From Irpex lacteus (Eukaryota; Basidiomycota; Agaricomycetes; Polyporales; Irpicaceae), in contig MQVO02000177.1 in assembly GCA_001986395.2 (NCBI GenBank), positions 1 through 17,294 of the forward strand: a stretch of 17,294 nt of DNA, written 5' to 3'. The position numbers and the translations under genes are program-made. Positions within the stretch are counted from its first letter, which is position 1, and every line of letters starts with the position of its first letter. Shown in pieces: positions 1 through 10,500 of this stretch. Below the pieces are notes generated by a model that was not told the origin of the DNA, made no database searches, and saw nothing but the letters and a program-made list of their open reading frames with translations.

Positions 1-79
1 AACACTTCCAACACCGCAAAGTGCGTTGGGTTGAAGACAAGCACAGCTTGGCGATAAAGCTTTCCCCACTCGAGCTTTC

Positions 80-1689
80 ATGGAAGCCATACGATTCGCC
101 GCTGTCCGCAACCACCTGGTCTCTCTCGCTAAAGCCCGGCGACCACCCCGCCTGAACTCCAAGCCACTGCACATGGCGGATCGCATGTATCCCATTTTCG
201 GAGTTGACGGAGATATCAAGGAACAGATGTATAGAATATCTCAGGAACTGAGGAGGGCGAAGGTATTTGGGAAAGGGTATCGATCGAGCACAGGATCAGA
301 TAAGTACGTGCAGCGTTTACGACAGACTAGGGTGGCTACTCATTCACGCCTCAGAAATACGCAGGAAATGATCAGGGCAATGGTTGCATGGCTGAGAAAG
401 GACCCTGTGAATGAGTCGGCTCGTTTCATTGTCTGCTAGACGGTTGTCACAATGATTGGCGCGCGCAACTCTGACACCTCTTAGCTGGCTACATGGCAGT
501 TTCCGCTCCATTCTCGTCGACGGACTGAAGGTATGTCCGATATCTCTCGAGACAGATATCGGTGAGTGGCCCGCTTGAGCCGCTACAACAGTGCTTCGTA
601 GCAATGGATTGGCGGTTCAACGCGTCGATATTGTCTTAGAAGATACAACTGAGTACAGTTTTGTCGGTACTGACATCCCGTATGACAAGTCCCAAGTGCC
701 ACGTGGTTTCAATACAGTACTACAGCATCTGCGTGAGAGCCTGCCATGAGTATCCATACTGCCCATCGATTAAGTCCGGCCAACGTTCGCTTGCTACCGT
801 CATCCAGCATTGACATGTACGTTTTCAGGGAATTAATGAAGCTGTACTGATAGCTTCTATAGGGAGCCTAAGAAGAAAACACCCAGGCTCGTTCCAGCGA
901 GTGCCCAGGGGAGGATAGCGCAGGAGATGCTGAAACAGGACCAGTTCAAAGATTACAGAGTACTAGTGGGCGCGCGTGGAAAGCTTGAATTGACCGACAA
1001 GGTTCCAAGCGCATATCCCACATCGGGTAGCAAACAGGCAGGAAGCAGTTCTCGTGCCAAGCAGGCAAATGCGAATACTTCGAGGCATCGTCAATTCGAA
1101 CGCGATGGAGACAACAAAGGCGATGTTAATCGTCGCGAGGTGAGCGAGAAGACAATTAACGTGCTTTTACTCTCAGGCGCTGAGACATATCCCTAGCCGT
1201 CGATTAGTCGCGAGCTTCTCGCTGCTGTCGAAGATGTTAGCAAGACAGACGACGGCCTGTATTTTTGGGCGGCTGAGTACGCACGGCGGACACCACTCTT
1301 TGAGCCAACAATGCCACCTTTGGAAGGGTCAATTACTGTGGAGGCGATTGAAGAGATGTTCGACGAGTACGGCGTATCGACGGAAATGAAGAAAGGTGAG
1401 TGCGGGAGTGATGTTCGTTTGCGTCGGCAATCCAATAACGAATGTCGCACACGAAGAGGAGCTCGAGAAAATCTCGATACTTGCCAAGCTACCTATCAGG
1501 ATGAATCGCGAGTCCGAAGCAGAGACTCTGCGAATACGAGCAGCTGTGTATCGATCGTTACTGGAGAGGGCGAAAGAGCGTATTTTTAACATGACGCTCA
1601 TCGCCAAGGTGTATGAAAAGGAGATCGAACTCATCGAGAGACAGGCTCTCCTGATGCTAGATCGTCCCGCTCAAGAGACAGCTTCTTGA
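80..1689 (+). CDS. Spliced hypothetical protein with C-terminal coiled coil
   Basis: No family recognised. Best model: exons 80-414, 485-530, 591-732, 898-1139, 1197-1395 and 1457-1689, about 398 aa, stop TGA 1687-1689. The last three exons are the firmest. Intron 1140-1196 starts GTGAGC, intron 1396-1456 starts GTGAGT, and both keep frame. Intron 531-590 (GTATGT to ACAACAG) joins two open exons in phase and contains a 26-bp dyad. The final exon is Glu/Lys/Arg-rich with regular Leu/Ile and looks like a coiled coil. The 5' end is weak: donor GTCGGC at 415 is unusual, and the gene may begin upstream of the window. An alternative is two genes. One would end at TGA 747-749 and the second start at ATG 746, with intron 817-862 leading into exon 863-1139. 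That would make them overlap by ATGA, which is unlikely in a fungus. Confidence 0.5.
537..562. repeat. Dyad copy 1, CCGATA-N14-TATCGG, in intron
   Basis: Perfect 8-bp arms (CCGATATC / GATATCGG) around a 10-nt centre. It fills most of the first half of a 60-nt intron (531-590), starting six bases after the donor. Its right edge reads TCGGTGAGT, which itself resembles a splice donor. Confidence 0.9.
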
Positions 1690-1834
1690 CGTGTTTCGCT
1701 AGATTATTCAATTTTTAGGACCTAACGTGTGCTATAGTATACGACATGAACGATTGACGCGCTACGACTCGTATTGTTTTTTGAGCTCCAAGGGAAAACC
1801 TGCGAATCAAACGATTGTGAGGCGCATGCGTAGC

Positions 1835-1864
1835 CCCCGATAACTTGCGACCATGATATCGGGG
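1835..1864. repeat. Dyad copy 2, intergenic
   Basis: Core CCGATA-N14-TATCGG at 1837-1862, extended by CC/GG to 10-bp arms with one mismatch. It lies between the stop of the first locus and the promoter of the second. No paired copy is visible nearby. Confidence 0.9.
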
Positions 1865-1920
1865 AGGTTGCTGAGTGAATCGTGCGACCGCTGTTGCGCG
1901 CTGCTGTTGCCGCGCAGTGC

Positions 1921-1990
1921 CACGTGTTGACTCGTGCATTACGACCACGTGAGCACGGCGATGTTTAACACGTGCTGCAATTCATCTATA
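1921..1990 (+). promoter_or_regulatory. Putative promoter with three CACGTG boxes and a TATA-like element
   Basis: CACGTG occurs at 1921-1926, 1946-1951 and 1969-1974, spaced 25 and 23 bp apart. A TATA stretch follows at 1987-1990, and then a pyrimidine-rich leader runs to the ATG at 2130. CACGTG is the core site of bHLH factors such as Pho4 and Cbf1. A role in the downstream, now decayed, gene is inferred. The rest of 1690-2129 shows only dyad copy 2. Confidence 0.4.
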
Positions 1991-2129
1991 CATTATGTCC
2001 TTCGCACTCATCTTTCGCCTCCGCCATCGCCTCATTCTTCTGCAACAACCACTGCGTCCTTTCAATGTAGGCCAATGATTACTCTACCCCTGCATGTATG
2101 TTCATGAGCATCACACTAGAATCAACGTA

Positions 2130-3581
2130 ATGCCCAGCACATCCAATTCAGCCAAGGTGAAGCAGGGTGCACAACGATAGCACAGTGAGTGCAGGTAATT
2201 AGCATATTCGTATTTCGCTGAATAAACTTGCACACAGGAAGCTCTATCTGCTCATGCTGTGAGGATTCCCATCACGCCCGCCATGCGTGAAGGGACGCCC
2301 CCAGGCCTTGCTCAAGCAATCGCGCGGGCTACTGGTCGGTTCACTCATTCCTCATGGATTTGAAACTCACGCGCTCTGTCAGGTAAGGACCTGGGCAAAA
2401 TTGTAGTCCCTGATCCCCAGAAAGATGAGGAGGACATCGTCAACGATGTGAGGGACTCCGACGGCGTGTCGAAGGAGCTGAACGACGAACTCGAGGACGA
2501 GAGTGATAGCGCCAGTGACTATGAGGGGAGTACAGCTCCCCGCATCGCCAGGGAAGGCGAGACGTCTCAGAAATAGGATAGTGCCTGAGACCGAGGAGAG
2601 TGAGTCGTCTGAAAAGGAGGAAGATGAACTCGAAGAAGACGAGGAGCCCTCGTCGCATGGCAGTCCGCGCGACGACAGGAAAGGTAAGAGTGTTACGTCC
2701 CACAAACCTACAGGCGACCAGGGAACGGTGTGGAAAATCGGGAGAGCTGCGGTGGTATTGAAAGGAGACGACCGGGTGAGCTAGGAATCGTCGCCCGAGT
2801 TGTTTGAACATTAAATGGCTAACATGGGGGTGGCATCAGTGTGAATTATGTCTCAAACTCTGCGCGTGCAACGTGCGTGTTGCCTCTGGATCGGAAGCAC
2901 GTCAAGATTCAAAGATGCACGTATTGCAACCACCAGCATACTGGATGCAGTGCGTATAGCGGCCGTGAGCCAAAGGAGCGCTATCGACATGAGGCCATTG
3001 TGGACCTGTTCGGCGCGATTGCTGGGTTTCCAGAGTATCCTGAGGTTATCCCTCCGGCGCCTGCTGTTCAAAAGCGCAGCAGGACGACGATGATCCTGCT
3101 CCGCCGTCACCTACAAAGCAGAGGCGCACGATCACGTCCGTGCGTGATAAAAAAAGGCAAGGCGAAGCAGCGCGCACCAGATAACGAGTTGTCAAGTAAG
3201 TCTTGGCGGGTGAGATCTTTGGTCGATTTCTCACCGTGCGAAACTATCGCAGCTGCGGCCCCCACGATCCTCTGCTTCCTCCTCTGCTAGGAATGCATCA
3301 GCCGGACCCTCGACGGCTGTAGTGGACGGCGGTAAGTTGTTTGTCACCGGGCTTCCGTTACATACTAACCACACACCTGCATATTCTTTAGTCCCGGCCA
3401 CGCAGCTTCTCATCAATGTCTGATAGATCGATGAATAAGCCCGCCCTGTGGCTAAAAACCGGTCTCGCAGCACTTCGAGACCGAGTATCGCTATCTACGC
3501 AGACAAGAGCTAGAAATGAGCCAGCAAGCGGACAAGGTTTTAAAAACCATCAGGGAGCTTGAGGCGGGCGATAACGAATGA
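2130..3581 (+). pseudogene. Decayed gene: acidic region, two Cys clusters, C-terminal coiled coil
   Basis: Function unknown. The 5' part splices cleanly: exon 2130-2156, exon 2238-2334, exon 2383-2529, then an acidic Glu/Asp/Ser exon from 2582. After that the frame breaks. TAG at 2782-2784 interrupts an otherwise coding frame, with TAA at 2812 next. Coding-like sequence then moves to frame 2 (a WHQCELC stretch near 2831-2851) and to the third frame by about 2865, where a CTYCNHQHTGC cluster follows near 2916-2948. It shifts again near 3077 (a QQDDDDP stretch) and once more before the donor at 3196. The 3' exons are intact: 3253-3331, 3392-3417, 3471-3581, ending in a Glu/Arg/Leu-rich coiled coil with TGA 3579-3581. 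The paired CxxC-x6/7-C clusters suggest a zinc-binding module (inference). Sequencing error is less likely because the neighbouring long genes are uninterrupted. Confidence 0.6.
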
Positions 3582-3724
3582 GCTTGCGTAATATCGTGGT
3601 GTGGTTCTGTTAAGAAAGTTAGGGAGATCGTTATAATACGCTTGTATCAGTTTTTATTGGCATCGATGTCTACATTTTCGAGAAAGAGCCCGCGATTTTA
3701 TTTGATATGGACGTGATGTTGGGC

Positions 3725-3750
3725 CCGATAACCTGCTCGCAAGTTATCGG
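3725..3750. repeat. Dyad copy 3, intergenic
   Basis: CCGATAAC / GTTATCGG, perfect 8-bp arms with a 10-nt centre. The right part, AAGTTATCGGAGAC, is identical to that of the copy at 12278. It pairs with copy 4, 148 bp downstream. Confidence 0.92.
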
Positions 3751-3872
3751 AGACTAGGTGCGACACTGAATGAGCTATTCGTGAGAGCAATCAATACCCA
3801 GGCTAAGGCTCGTGTAAAACTCAACTCCATCACTGCGTCACCTGGCCGAGGAGGGGTAGCAGGGATTGAGGT

Positions 3873-3898
3873 CCGATAACTTCCTAGTTGGCTATCGG
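3873..3898. repeat. Dyad copy 4, intergenic
   Basis: Exact CCGATA-N14-TATCGG. The 8-bp arms CCGATAAC / GCTATCGG have one mismatch. It lies about 190 bp upstream of the start codon of the ParB-like gene. Confidence 0.9.
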
Positions 3899-4088
3899 TC
3901 GATCTCGCTCGTTGGCGAACACTGTGTGTCACGATCCCGTGACTAAAGCCATGTGCGTTGTGTGACGTGTCACAGAGCGGTGAACTGCGTTCGGTGTCAC
4001 TATCAAACTTGACATCTTACATCCATCTACACATCGCTTGGACCACCTTTCGAACTCGAACAAGTAGACTGAACCCTCGATCGCGAAA

Positions 4089-4559
4089 ATGGTTAACCAA
4101 TCGAAGGTAAGTGCAGCGATAGTACTACGCCAGATGGGTCTTCTTACTAGTTTACGTAGGCTGGTAGGGAAAAGAAAGCGGCTGGTACTGCCAGCACGTC
4201 GAGCAAGGTAGATCACAGACGTTCTCACTGCAATGTGCACCATCTCACCATTGATTGTAGAAAGTTGCGCCGGCCTCTGGGAGAAAAACGGTCGCCGCGA
4301 AGAGCACGCCAGGCAAGGTATGTACCAAAACAGTCGGTTGGAAACGTCTGACATATGTATGCGTACAGCCTGGGGCGAAGAAAGGGCGGAGGGGAGTGGC
4401 CGTGGAGGAGAGTGATAAAGAGGACGAGGAGGAGGACGAGGATGATTCGGGGTCGGGCTCAGATGAAGAGGAGCACGACGAGGAGAAGGAGGAGGGCGAG
4501 GTAAGTGATGATGATGAATACAAGGTCAAGCCCAAGGCCAAGCCGAAGGCGAAGGCGAA

Positions 4560-4591
<32 letters not shown>

Positions 4592-7500
4592 AGACGAAGA
4601 CGAAGGCCAAAGCCAAGGCCAAGGACCAGGACGAGGACGTGCGCAAGGAGAAGGACAAGGGCAAGGGCAAGGGCAAGGGCAAGGCGAAGGCCGGGGCCAC
4701 GGATGTCGGAGCATCTGGTGCAGGCGGGGTGAGTAGCAAAGTACTCGACTAGTAAACGACCGACTTGCTAAGTATGTCATGTCCCCATGGCACAGGCGGA
4801 CGCGATGAACATCGACTCCGTGAACGCGCCCCGCGCTGATTCCATGGACGTCGACGGCCAGGACGCGGCTGAAAAGCTCGCAGGACGGGATGCAGTTGAA
4901 GTAAGTGGTCGACTTTTCTGTATTTGTACCTCGCTTTTCACACCAACGTTCTGTGATTTTAGGAGACCTCACCTGTTGGCCAGTCAACGGCTGACTCCCT
5001 GTTCGGAGAGCGGGTTGATGAGGACGATGAGGCGATGGACATCGAGGGCGAGGAGGACGAGGCGATGGACATCGAGGGCAAAAAAGGTGTGTAGATTGTG
5101 CTGTATGAAACGGCTTGCTCTGATGTTCGTGTACTCCACCTCAGGAGATCGCGGCGGAGGCGAAGTCTGCTGCGTCGAAGCGTTATCAGACAATGTCAGT
5201 GCCTGGGCTTGCCGAAGCGAGCAACGAAGGGGCTGCAGTCAAAGCCGAAAGTGCGGCGGCACTGTGGGGATACGCACGCTTCAACATCACCAGCTTCGGC
5301 CCCCCCACCCTCCAGTTCGGCACCTTCAACAACCGCCCCCTTGTCCAAGCAAACGCAGAGAAGCTGGCTAACTCGATGCTAGTCAATGGCATCCGACGGT
5401 GCGAGGAGCGCACGGCCATCCCCATCATGGTGGCGGAGAAGTACCTCGTAAAGGGCAAGGCACACACCACCTTCACCGAGAACTTGGACGACTACCCCGA
5501 GTTGACCGACGTCTTGAACGACGACCTTAAGCAGATTGCTGCCCTGGGCGGCCAGCATCGTGTGGCGGCCATGAAAATCAACGTGGAGGCGGCGAAGGAC
5601 TACGTCGACAAGCGTATTGGTGAGCGTGAGATGATGCGCTTGGAGGCCGTGCTCGCAGTCGCCAAGCAGCGGCTTGCGACCATGCAGAAGGGCACCGCCG
5701 CGTGGAAGGAGGAGGAGGCCAAAGTCCGAGAACTGACGATAGAGATCGTCAAAACCGAGCGCCATGCCCAGAGAATGCTGTCGCTTGAGAAGCATAGAGG
5801 GGAATGGCTGCTAAAGATCTATGTTCAGGGTGCGTGGAATTTAACTCAGTGTGCCCCAGATCTGACATATCCCCCAGATAAGCTAACCGATGCCGCCTGC
5901 GACTACCTTTCGGGGAATGTCGAGGACATTCATTTCGCGTCGACGGAGGAAGAAACTGCGTATACTTGGATTCGCCGCTACATGAAGAATGAGCATAAAG
6001 CGGCCGAAATCGCGATGGCTCGCGAGGAGGACCTTCGCGCCCGAATCGATGCCATCACTAGCGGCAGGTTGCGCCAGAAAGTCGAGGCAGTGGAAGGAAT
6101 CGTGCAAGAGATGGAGAAATACGACGGCGACTTGACTGATGACAATGCCCCCAGCGTGTCGTCGGTTGAAAAAGAAGAAGGCATCGATTTCGACCCGGAC
6201 CATCCAGACAACGCCGACCTCGGGCTTCTTGAGCGGGCTCAAGGGCTTCTTCAATCGTTGAAGCGAAAGCTTGACTCGCAGCCAGCCGAGCTGAAGGAGC
6301 TGGAGGCGGAGTTAATACCCGTGGCAGAGACTGCCCTACGCAAAGACTTGGCTCGCGAGATGGCATGGGACGCCTCAGTCGCGTTGATGAAGGATAAGGG
6401 AGTTCCCACTACTCTCGGCGTCGCACTGGCCACAGGCCACACCCGTTCTTGGGTGCAAGACTTCATGAGGTTCGACGTCTACTATCGACAGCTAGCAGAA
6501 ACGCGAGAGAAGTGGATCGGGGCGCACATGATGTCCGTTTGGGGTGGGGTGCGTGGCAGTTCCCATCCGTTCCGCTTGAAAACTGACGGCTGAATGCATT
6601 GGTGCAATAGCTCTTCTCACGTGCGACGCGCAAGATGTTCGAGGTACTTCTTGAGATTCTCCGGCCGGAGGATCGCCCCCTTGAGGAGATCGAGCCTCTC
6701 TGGACCGAAATATCTGCCCTCTGGGAGGACGCCGTTGATATCGACCGTTACGAGGAGGGAGCGGAGGACGAGCTGCGCGACCTGGAGCAAAAGGCAAGCG
6801 TAATCCGGGAAAAATGCCGAGGGAAGCGATACGATCCGCCTGACATGGAGGGAATTACGGTCGAGCTCCTCGAGGAGATTGACGATGCTTGGATGACTGC
6901 GTTCGGGGCAATGGACGGCCCATCAATTGGAACATCGAATTGGGCCCCTGCACTTGCCGTCGCCCGTCACGACTATGCGTTCGCCGTCTCCCAGGTGTTT
7001 CAGAGTCGAGCGAAGGGGGACGAGGGCTCTCCGGAGAACCGAATGTGGGAGATACGGGCGACACGTGCCTTTGTGTTTCTCGCGCCAATAGGACCACGCC
7101 AGGGGGTATGGCCGCTGCCAACGGCAGCTTCGTTAAACCAAGCGCACGAGCAATTGGAAGGCCATGAGGACGCGATCAAGGAGGTAAGTCACATTCTATC
7201 GCTGTTCCGATATCTATCCAGCTCGTTATCGGTGAGGGGGACGTGTCAGGGGACAGCATGAGTGATGCACCGTTCCGGCAATCGACCCCACGTAGCACGT
7301 TATCTGTGCCCCTGACTACCGGTGGGCGATGAGATAGATGTCCCCTGACATACCGGTGGGCGATGAGATAGATGTCCCCTGACATACCGGTGGGCGATGA
7401 GATAGATGTCCCCTGACATACCGGTGGGCGATGAGATAGATGTGTCGTGGTCACAGTCGACTGCCCCCGATATCTTGCCAGCTTGTTATCGGTGTCTTGC

Positions 7501-10500
7501 ACATTGTCTTCGGCTACCTTCCTCAACATTTGTTCATTCTATGATCTGGCTTGCGTCGTACTCGTGTATACTGAACTCTTCACAGATCTCCATGTGGTTT
7601 GCCCCCCTCGCGTTGTATGCTTTAGATGGCTCGCGGGGCACATCATATAAGGACGTCAGTCAAATGATGTTCGAGGCCCTTCGTCACCCGGACGCCGGCA
7701 TCAGTCCTGACGCTCACGCCCTTGCCCAGGACGCGCTCTCTGAATGTCTGTGGGGCGACCAGGACCTGTATCTCGTTACAATCGGACGACACATTGGCCC
7801 TGGTGGCGAATTCACTCCTGTCCCTCGTTGGACAAAACGGTCCACACTGACGAGAGCGCTGAAGGGTGACGTGATCGACATCTCTGGCCAGGGTGCCGAG
7901 GACGATGGCAAGCCGCATGCGACGATTCCCGCCAAGGGCGAGACCAAAAAGCGTAAGAAGGCTCAGAAGAAGGCCGAAGACGATGAGATGCCCAAGCCCA
8001 AGCGGGGCAAGAAGACCCAGGAGGAGAAGGACGCTGAGCGCGCTGCTCTTATCGCTGCCCTCCCGCCAAATATCGAGGGAGATCTTGCATGGCGCTGGCA
8101 AAAAGCTCTTACGCAGCTCGAGCAGGAGGAGGTTGTAGCTAAGTCCAAGCAGAAGACGCAGAAGACGGCTATGAAGACGAGGAAAGCGAAGGCAAAGTCA
8201 GCCGCATCCATCGTCGGCGATGATGACGTTGACGACGGGGCAGTGCTGGATGGCCAGGAAGCCTTCAGGAAGCATCTGACTCCGACGCCGATCAATCTTG
8301 CTCAATACGCCGATGTGCTCGGCTGTCTACCCGACCCCCTTCCCATACTCGTTGCCCGCGCGTCCAAGGATGCTGCTACGTTCGCCGCTCTCATCAGCGT
8401 GGCTCAAAAGACCAAAAATCATCACCTGGTCCCGACGAAGCCAGCATCTCGGGTCATCTCACTGCTCTCTCGTACCCCTCTTCGATGGGGGCATACTACC
8501 AGCCATGGCGCCTCCGACTTCCTCAAGTTTTGGCTTCCTGTCGCACTCATGGAGGAACAGGTTATCAGCTCGTATCGAAAAGGCCTCATTGCTCACAACG
8601 ACGGCGGCTGGTTGCGGCACGATCTCGAGGACGTTCTCCGACCGCACATGGTTGATCCAAAGGCACCGTTCTCATGGCCAGATGGGCTGCACAACGCACG
8701 CGAGGACCTCGTAGTGCCCGATTGGGATTCACCGATCGCGAGGATGGAGGCGGAAGTCGCTCGCTACAAGCGGGTAGCTAACCTGGACATGAAGCGGGCC
8801 ATCGCGCGCGTCACAAGTTCCATCGCCAGCTCACTCCCGTCGCAATATGAACGGCTGCCCTCGTCGGCCAGTGACATGGCGTCAACGACTATGGAATTCA
8901 AGACTGCCTTGTCGAGCCTTCATTTAGTAAGTGGCAAAAGTCTCCTGTCCTTATCTCAGAGAGTTATAACACCGCGTTCACCTTTTTGTTTAGGCTATGT
9001 CTACGATCATCGACCAGGCCATCTTCATGTTTCAACGCGGTGTGCTCACTCATCCGAAGCTTGAGAAAGCGGACCGCAAAGCGATTCTCAACAGGTACCC
9101 CAGCTTGGCATCGGAGGTTTACGAGATGCAACCGGTCCCTTTTGACAACGCCCTTCTCCCTCGTCGTGTACAAGATCCGTGCCCGGTCAAGGGCTCTCTG
9201 CCCTTTCTCAAGATCGGCGAGGAGTATCGCGTGGCGCGTAAAGCCGAGTCAGAAAAAGCGTTGAAGGCACTCGAGGCTAAGGCGAAGGGCAAGGGAAAGG
9301 GAAAAGCAGTCGGTAAGCTATTTCTACGCCCACAAGAAACTGTACTAATTTTTATTTAACGCACTCACGCAGCTGAATCATCGTCCAGTAAGTCCATTCG
9401 ATGACCACTTACTATTGAACTCAACTTGGCCCAAATTTAGGAAGTCGCCCTGGTGTCTCTCGTGGAAAGGCTGCAGTCCGCGGTGCAGCCCTCGCACATC
9501 AGTCGTCGAGCTTGGCATCCGGAAGTCAACCTCGTCGCCGACCCGAACGTTCTGCACCTCCACAATCGACAGCTTCGTCGGACGAGGAGTCCCACGCTCT
9601 CAAGAAGCGAAACTCTACGAAGCGCCCCTTCCAGGCCACGACCGGGTCCGATGAGGACGCTGATAGGTCTGAGGCAGTGCCGGCCAGCGACTCAGATGCA
9701 CGCAAGCGCATTCGAGCAGGAACGATCACCCGTTCTGCTCCTGTCGTGTCTCTGGACGCTCTCTCGAGCCCTGAGGTTACACAGATGGATGAGCTGGATG
9801 GGTCCATGCCTAATCTATCTCCGTCGCTGAATATTGGGGGTATGGATCTACGGGATGTCGAAGCCGACAGGAACGAGGATGTTCCCATGGGCGACGCACC
9901 TGCAAATGCGCCTCCCAAGGTTGCCCGTCGTCGCGCTGAATCGTCGGCTGCTAGGACGGCAAAGGAACGCTCAGAGGTGGATGAGGCAATCAGACGCAGT
10001 CGTGAGGAACCGGACGCGGAGGAACGCGAGGCCGCGCAGCTCGCCGAGGCCATAAAACTCAGCGTCGAGGAGAAGAGAAGGGCGGATGCCATCGCGGCAG
10101 GTGCTTCCTCTCGCACGGGTATGTCTCCGGACCCCATGGAAATCGACGTCGAAGGCTCGCACAATGTGCCCAGTGGCTCGCAGCCTCCCGCGTCGACTCG
10201 TCCTCTGCCGAAGAGGAAGGGAGCTACCCCGATGCCTCCGAGAGCTTCAGGTGAGTGCATATCTTGTCGATCAACCCCATCCGTTGCCCGATAATTATCG
10301 AGCACGATATCGGGGACAGGGGATGGTCAGTCGCTCTCATTGCGTCCCCTCCTCCCTGATAACACTCGTTCAAATTATCGCGCGAGTCACAAGCCTTCTA
10401 TATGCCATCTTTATACTAATATCCATCCACTCGCATGCATTCGACAATCCAATCCAAATCATTTTGATACGGTGCGTATCTTCCGGTCATGCGTTCCACG

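Larger units (their letters stand above)
3582..4088. other. Intergenic region with two dyads
   Basis: No gene seen. It holds dyad copies 3 and 4 and, near its right end, the presumed promoter of the ParB-like gene. I see no clear TATA box; the leader just before ATG 4089 is CA/CT-rich. Confidence 0.6.

Noticed and set aside
3568..3597. Another CCGATA-type dyad (GCGATAAC ... AATATCGT)
   Set aside because: The spacer is about 14 nt between 8-bp arms instead of 10 and the outer bases differ; it also overlaps the 3' end of an exon.
4245..4987. Long minus-strand open frames with Ser or Pro runs
   Set aside because: They are shadows of the repetitive Lys/Glu codons of the + strand exon.
7317..7443. 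CRISPR-like array
   Set aside because: The 34-bp units are directly contiguous with no unique spacers, and the setting is a eukaryotic intron.
9526..10305. 259-codon minus-strand open frame
   Set aside because: It mirrors the Ser/Glu-rich exon 9441-10250, which is in phase with flanking exons; the antisense frame has no recognisable features.
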